A stretch of DNA of 64,000 nucleotides from an uncultured Flavobacteriaceae bacterium (GTDB lineage Bacteria; Bacteroidota; Bacteroidia; Flavobacteriales; Flavobacteriaceae). Positions 62,304-64,000 of the stretch are shown here, piece after piece (positions within the stretch are counted from its first letter, which is position 1; the number at the start of each line of letters is the position of its first letter). The DNA lies in NCBI GenBank assembly GCA_947504035.1, contig CANNGA010000004.1, forward strand, positions 62,001-126,000, in the 5' to 3' direction. The translations under genes and the position numbers were made by a program. The notes under the pieces are model-generated. The model searched no databases. It was given only the letters and a program-made list of their open reading frames with translations, and had not been told where the DNA came from.

Positions 62304-62386
62304 AAAAAAACAAGCTTTAAAATCGTACTATAAAGGTACAATTTTAAAGCCTGATTTTGGTATAAAACGCCGTGTTATTTTAGGGC

Positions 62387-63418
62387 TTATTTTAAGATTT
62401 CAACCTCAAATAATTTATCCCAATACTTACCTGTTACAAAAATGGTTTTTGTGTCTGGATTGTAAGCAATACCATTTAAAACATCTAATTTACTGTGTTG
62501 TGTGACTTGGTTTTTAAGTGGTGTAAAATCAATCACACCTTCTATTGCGCCGTTAGTTGGGTTAATGATGGCGACACCGTTTTTTTGATAGCGGTTTGCA
62601 TAAATTTTACCATTAATCCATTCCATTTCATTAAGCTCTGTGATTTTTCCTTTATGGGTATAGGCTTGTATTTTTGAAGTTTCAATTAATGTTTTAGGAT
62701 CGAGCAACCAGATGTTTTCAGTACCATCACTTTTATACAAATGCGTTGCATTGTGCGTTAAGCCCCAACCTTCTTTACTTTTACCGTATTTAAAACTGCT
62801 TTGCTTTTCTAAGGTATTTGCATCATACACAAATCCCGTGCCTTCGCGCCAGGTAAGTTGGTATATTTTGTCGTTTATAATAGTAAGCCCTTCTCCAAAA
62901 TAGGCATCGTCTAAATTAATGTTTTTAAGTACGGTACCTGTGGTGTGATCTACCTGTCTTAATTTAGAGGCTTTATACTGTCCTGTACTTTCATAAAGTA
63001 ACCCTTTATGAAATTCTAAACCTTGGGTATAAGAACTGATGTCGTGAGGATAAGTATTAATAATTTTAAAGTTATAAACTTGAGGAGGCACAGCGCTTAA
63101 TACAGTGAGGGAGGAACTAATGGTTACGTGCGTACCGTCTAAATAAACAATAGCTTCTAGAGGGTGTTTGCCTAATTTATGATTGGTGAGCGCATAGGAT
63201 GTAGGAATGCGAACACCGTCTAACTTATAGTTTACAGAGTCTATCGCGTAGTTTTTTTTATTCTCTAAACCGAGTTCTAAGGTCATTGCATTAGAAATAT
63301 TGCCTTTTTTGGCATTGGTTGTAATGCTTAAATCGTTTTTCTTTTCTTCTGTACTAGGGCCACAGGCCATCATTGTATTTAATAAAATAATGACAATGAG
63401 TTGCTTATAGATTTTCAT
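62387..63418 (-). CDS. Glutaminyl-peptide cyclotransferase-like lipoprotein
   Basis: 343 residues. Signal peptide with lipobox MMAC (Cys19), so it is membrane-anchored in the periplasm or outer membrane. The front third is an unrelated beta domain (about 30-110). The last 230 residues form the five-bladed propeller of plant-type glutaminyl cyclases (YTQGLEF, LYESTGQY, GEGLTI, TELNEMEWINGKIYANRY, LNGIAYNPDTKTIFVTGK). Such enzymes convert N-terminal Gln to pyroglutamate. It is a single gene reading away from the SRP RNA. Confidence 0.88.
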   Translation of the reverse strand: MKIYKQLIVIILLNTMMACGPSTEEKKNDLSITTNAKKGNISNAMTLELGLENKKNYAIDSVNYKLDGVRIPTSYALTNHKLGKHPLEAIVYLDGTHVTISSSLTVLSAVPPQVYNFKIINTYPHDISSYTQGLEFHKGLLYESTGQYKASKLRQVDHTTGTVLKNINLDDAYFGEGLTIINDKIYQLTWREGTGFVYDANTLEKQSSFKYGKSKEGWGLTHNATHLYKSDGTENIWLLDPKTLIETSKIQAYTHKGKITELNEMEWINGKIYANRYQKNGVAIINPTNGAIEGVIDFTPLKNQVTQHSKLDVLNGIAYNPDTKTIFVTGKYWDKLFEVEILK

Positions 63419-63472
63419 GGATTTGCTAATTTTACATCGAATATATTTATTTAAAATCGGTTTAAAAAATCA

Positions 63473-63502
63473 TTGTGAAACTTTTAAAAGATTGTATATT
63501 TG
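63473..63502 (+). promoter_or_regulatory. Promoter of the SRP RNA gene
   Basis: TTG (63473-63475), 19 nt, TATATTTG (63495-63502): an exact TTG-N19-TAnnTTTG match, with the RNA starting about 6 nt downstream. Confidence 0.9.
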
Positions 63503-63507
63503 CACTC

Positions 63508-63601
63508 GGCAAGTCCTACACAACTAGCTCCTGTAGAATCCTCCAGGGCGGGAACGCAGCAAAGGTATACGGTTGTAGCAGTGTGATGTAGGTAGCTTGC
63601 C
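63508..63601 (+). ncRNA. ffs: Signal recognition particle RNA, small bacterial type
   Basis: About 94 nt. The ends GGCAAG and CTTGCC pair to close one long hairpin. The conserved apical part TCCAGGGCGGGAACGCAGCAAAGGTA holds the GGAA tetraloop and the asymmetric internal loop that bind Ffh. The 3' end runs straight into a T tract, which makes its terminator. It forms the SRP with Ffh and targets membrane proteins. Confidence 0.93.
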
Positions 63602-63647
63602 TTTTTTTATGCAAAAAAGCTTTTACTAAAAAAGCATCCTTATATTT

Positions 63648-63686
63648 AAAAAGATTTGTCACTATAGTTGAGTGACAAATCTTTTT
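63648..63686. terminator. Strong hairpin terminator downstream of SRP RNA
   Basis: A perfect 15-bp stem (AAAAAGATTTGTCAC at 63648-63662 and GTGACAAATCTTTTT at 63672-63686) with a 9-nt loop and a T run after it. It may back up termination of the SRP RNA or serve a gene beyond the window on the minus strand. Confidence 0.75.
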
Positions 63687-64000
63687 TAGTTTATAAATGT
63701 TTTGTGTGTGTCCTTAGATTACAGTTTTGGAATTTATAAGGCTCAAGAACGAAGCTTGTGTTTAAGCAAAAATTTGCGTTAGTCTGAATAAAAAGAATTC
63801 CACATTTCTAACGCCTTTGAATTGCCTTCTAAAAACTTTGGTTTTCATCTTAAAGGGTTTTATATGAGGTATTTGTACTTCTGCTATCAAAGTAGTTTAG
63901 TATGGACTGATAATTTAAACGAATAGAGTTTGCTAATAAGAGCGTGTTATAAATGCCATAAATTAAACTTACGAACTAACACACCCCTATATCCCTCTTC
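63687..64000. other. Gene-free window end
   Basis: About 310 bp with no supported coding frame or structure. It may be the upstream region of a gene beyond the window. Confidence 0.4.

Overview
The window looks like the chromosome of a marine member of the Flavobacteriaceae (Bacteroidota). The signs are AT-rich DNA, a sulfatase carrying a type IX secretion C-terminal signal, three promoters with the exact Bacteroidota layout TTG-N19-TAnnTTTG, lineage-typical small families (DUF493, DUF4290, START-like) and a Bacteroidota-type Hcp/VgrG pair. No transposase, integrase or CRISPR array was seen.

1-3.1 kb holds the 3' end of a secreted multidomain sulfatase and a small unknown gene. 3.2-22.2 kb is a type VI secretion (T6SS) payload island read on the minus strand: Hcp, VgrG, a Tle1/DUF2235-type lipase with a VgrG-like N-terminus, then five tandem DUF2931-like lipoproteins (probable immunity proteins). 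After a 313-bp gap come an unknown 269-aa protein, a PAAR-like DUF4280 protein, a 981-aa putative effector without a recognised domain, and a second tandem array of five intact lipoproteins plus one broken copy. Both arrays show mosaic recombination. No T6SS core genes are present, so the apparatus must be encoded elsewhere.

22.7-38 kb is mostly housekeeping: tRNA-Met, an aminotransferase, YqgE, HU, fmt-recQ-ATPase, DUF493, DUF4290-murA, argE-miaA and a sterol-desaturase-like enzyme. A cobalamin riboswitch at 33.6 kb lies, unusually, in front of a small PAS-domain protein.

38.0-59.6 kb is a nonribosomal peptide cluster in two divergent operons around a 1.2-kb intergenic region. The minus operon encodes a HupE/UreJ-type membrane protein, NRPS C-A-PCP-E, a glycosyltransferase, NRPS C-PCP-TE and a phosphopantetheinyl transferase. 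The plus operon encodes an acyl-CoA-dehydrogenase-like enzyme, a free adenylation enzyme, a free carrier protein, a 1377-aa NRPS, a small His-rich membrane protein and a TonB-dependent receptor. The free A/dehydrogenase/PCP trio matches the way proline becomes a pyrrole-2-carboxyl starter. The 1377-aa protein is the main discovery: its adenylation domain reads as Asn-specific, and between motifs A8 and A9 it carries a roughly 335-residue PP-loop ATPase/amidotransferase-like domain with three CxxC pairs. This suggests ATP-driven conversion of a carbonyl or amide (amidine, thioamide or nitrile) on the assembly line. The HupE/UreJ protein and the TonB receptor suggest a metal-binding product.

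59.9-64 kb holds cydAB (cytochrome bd oxidase), a glutaminyl-peptide cyclotransferase-like lipoprotein, and the SRP RNA with a clear promoter.
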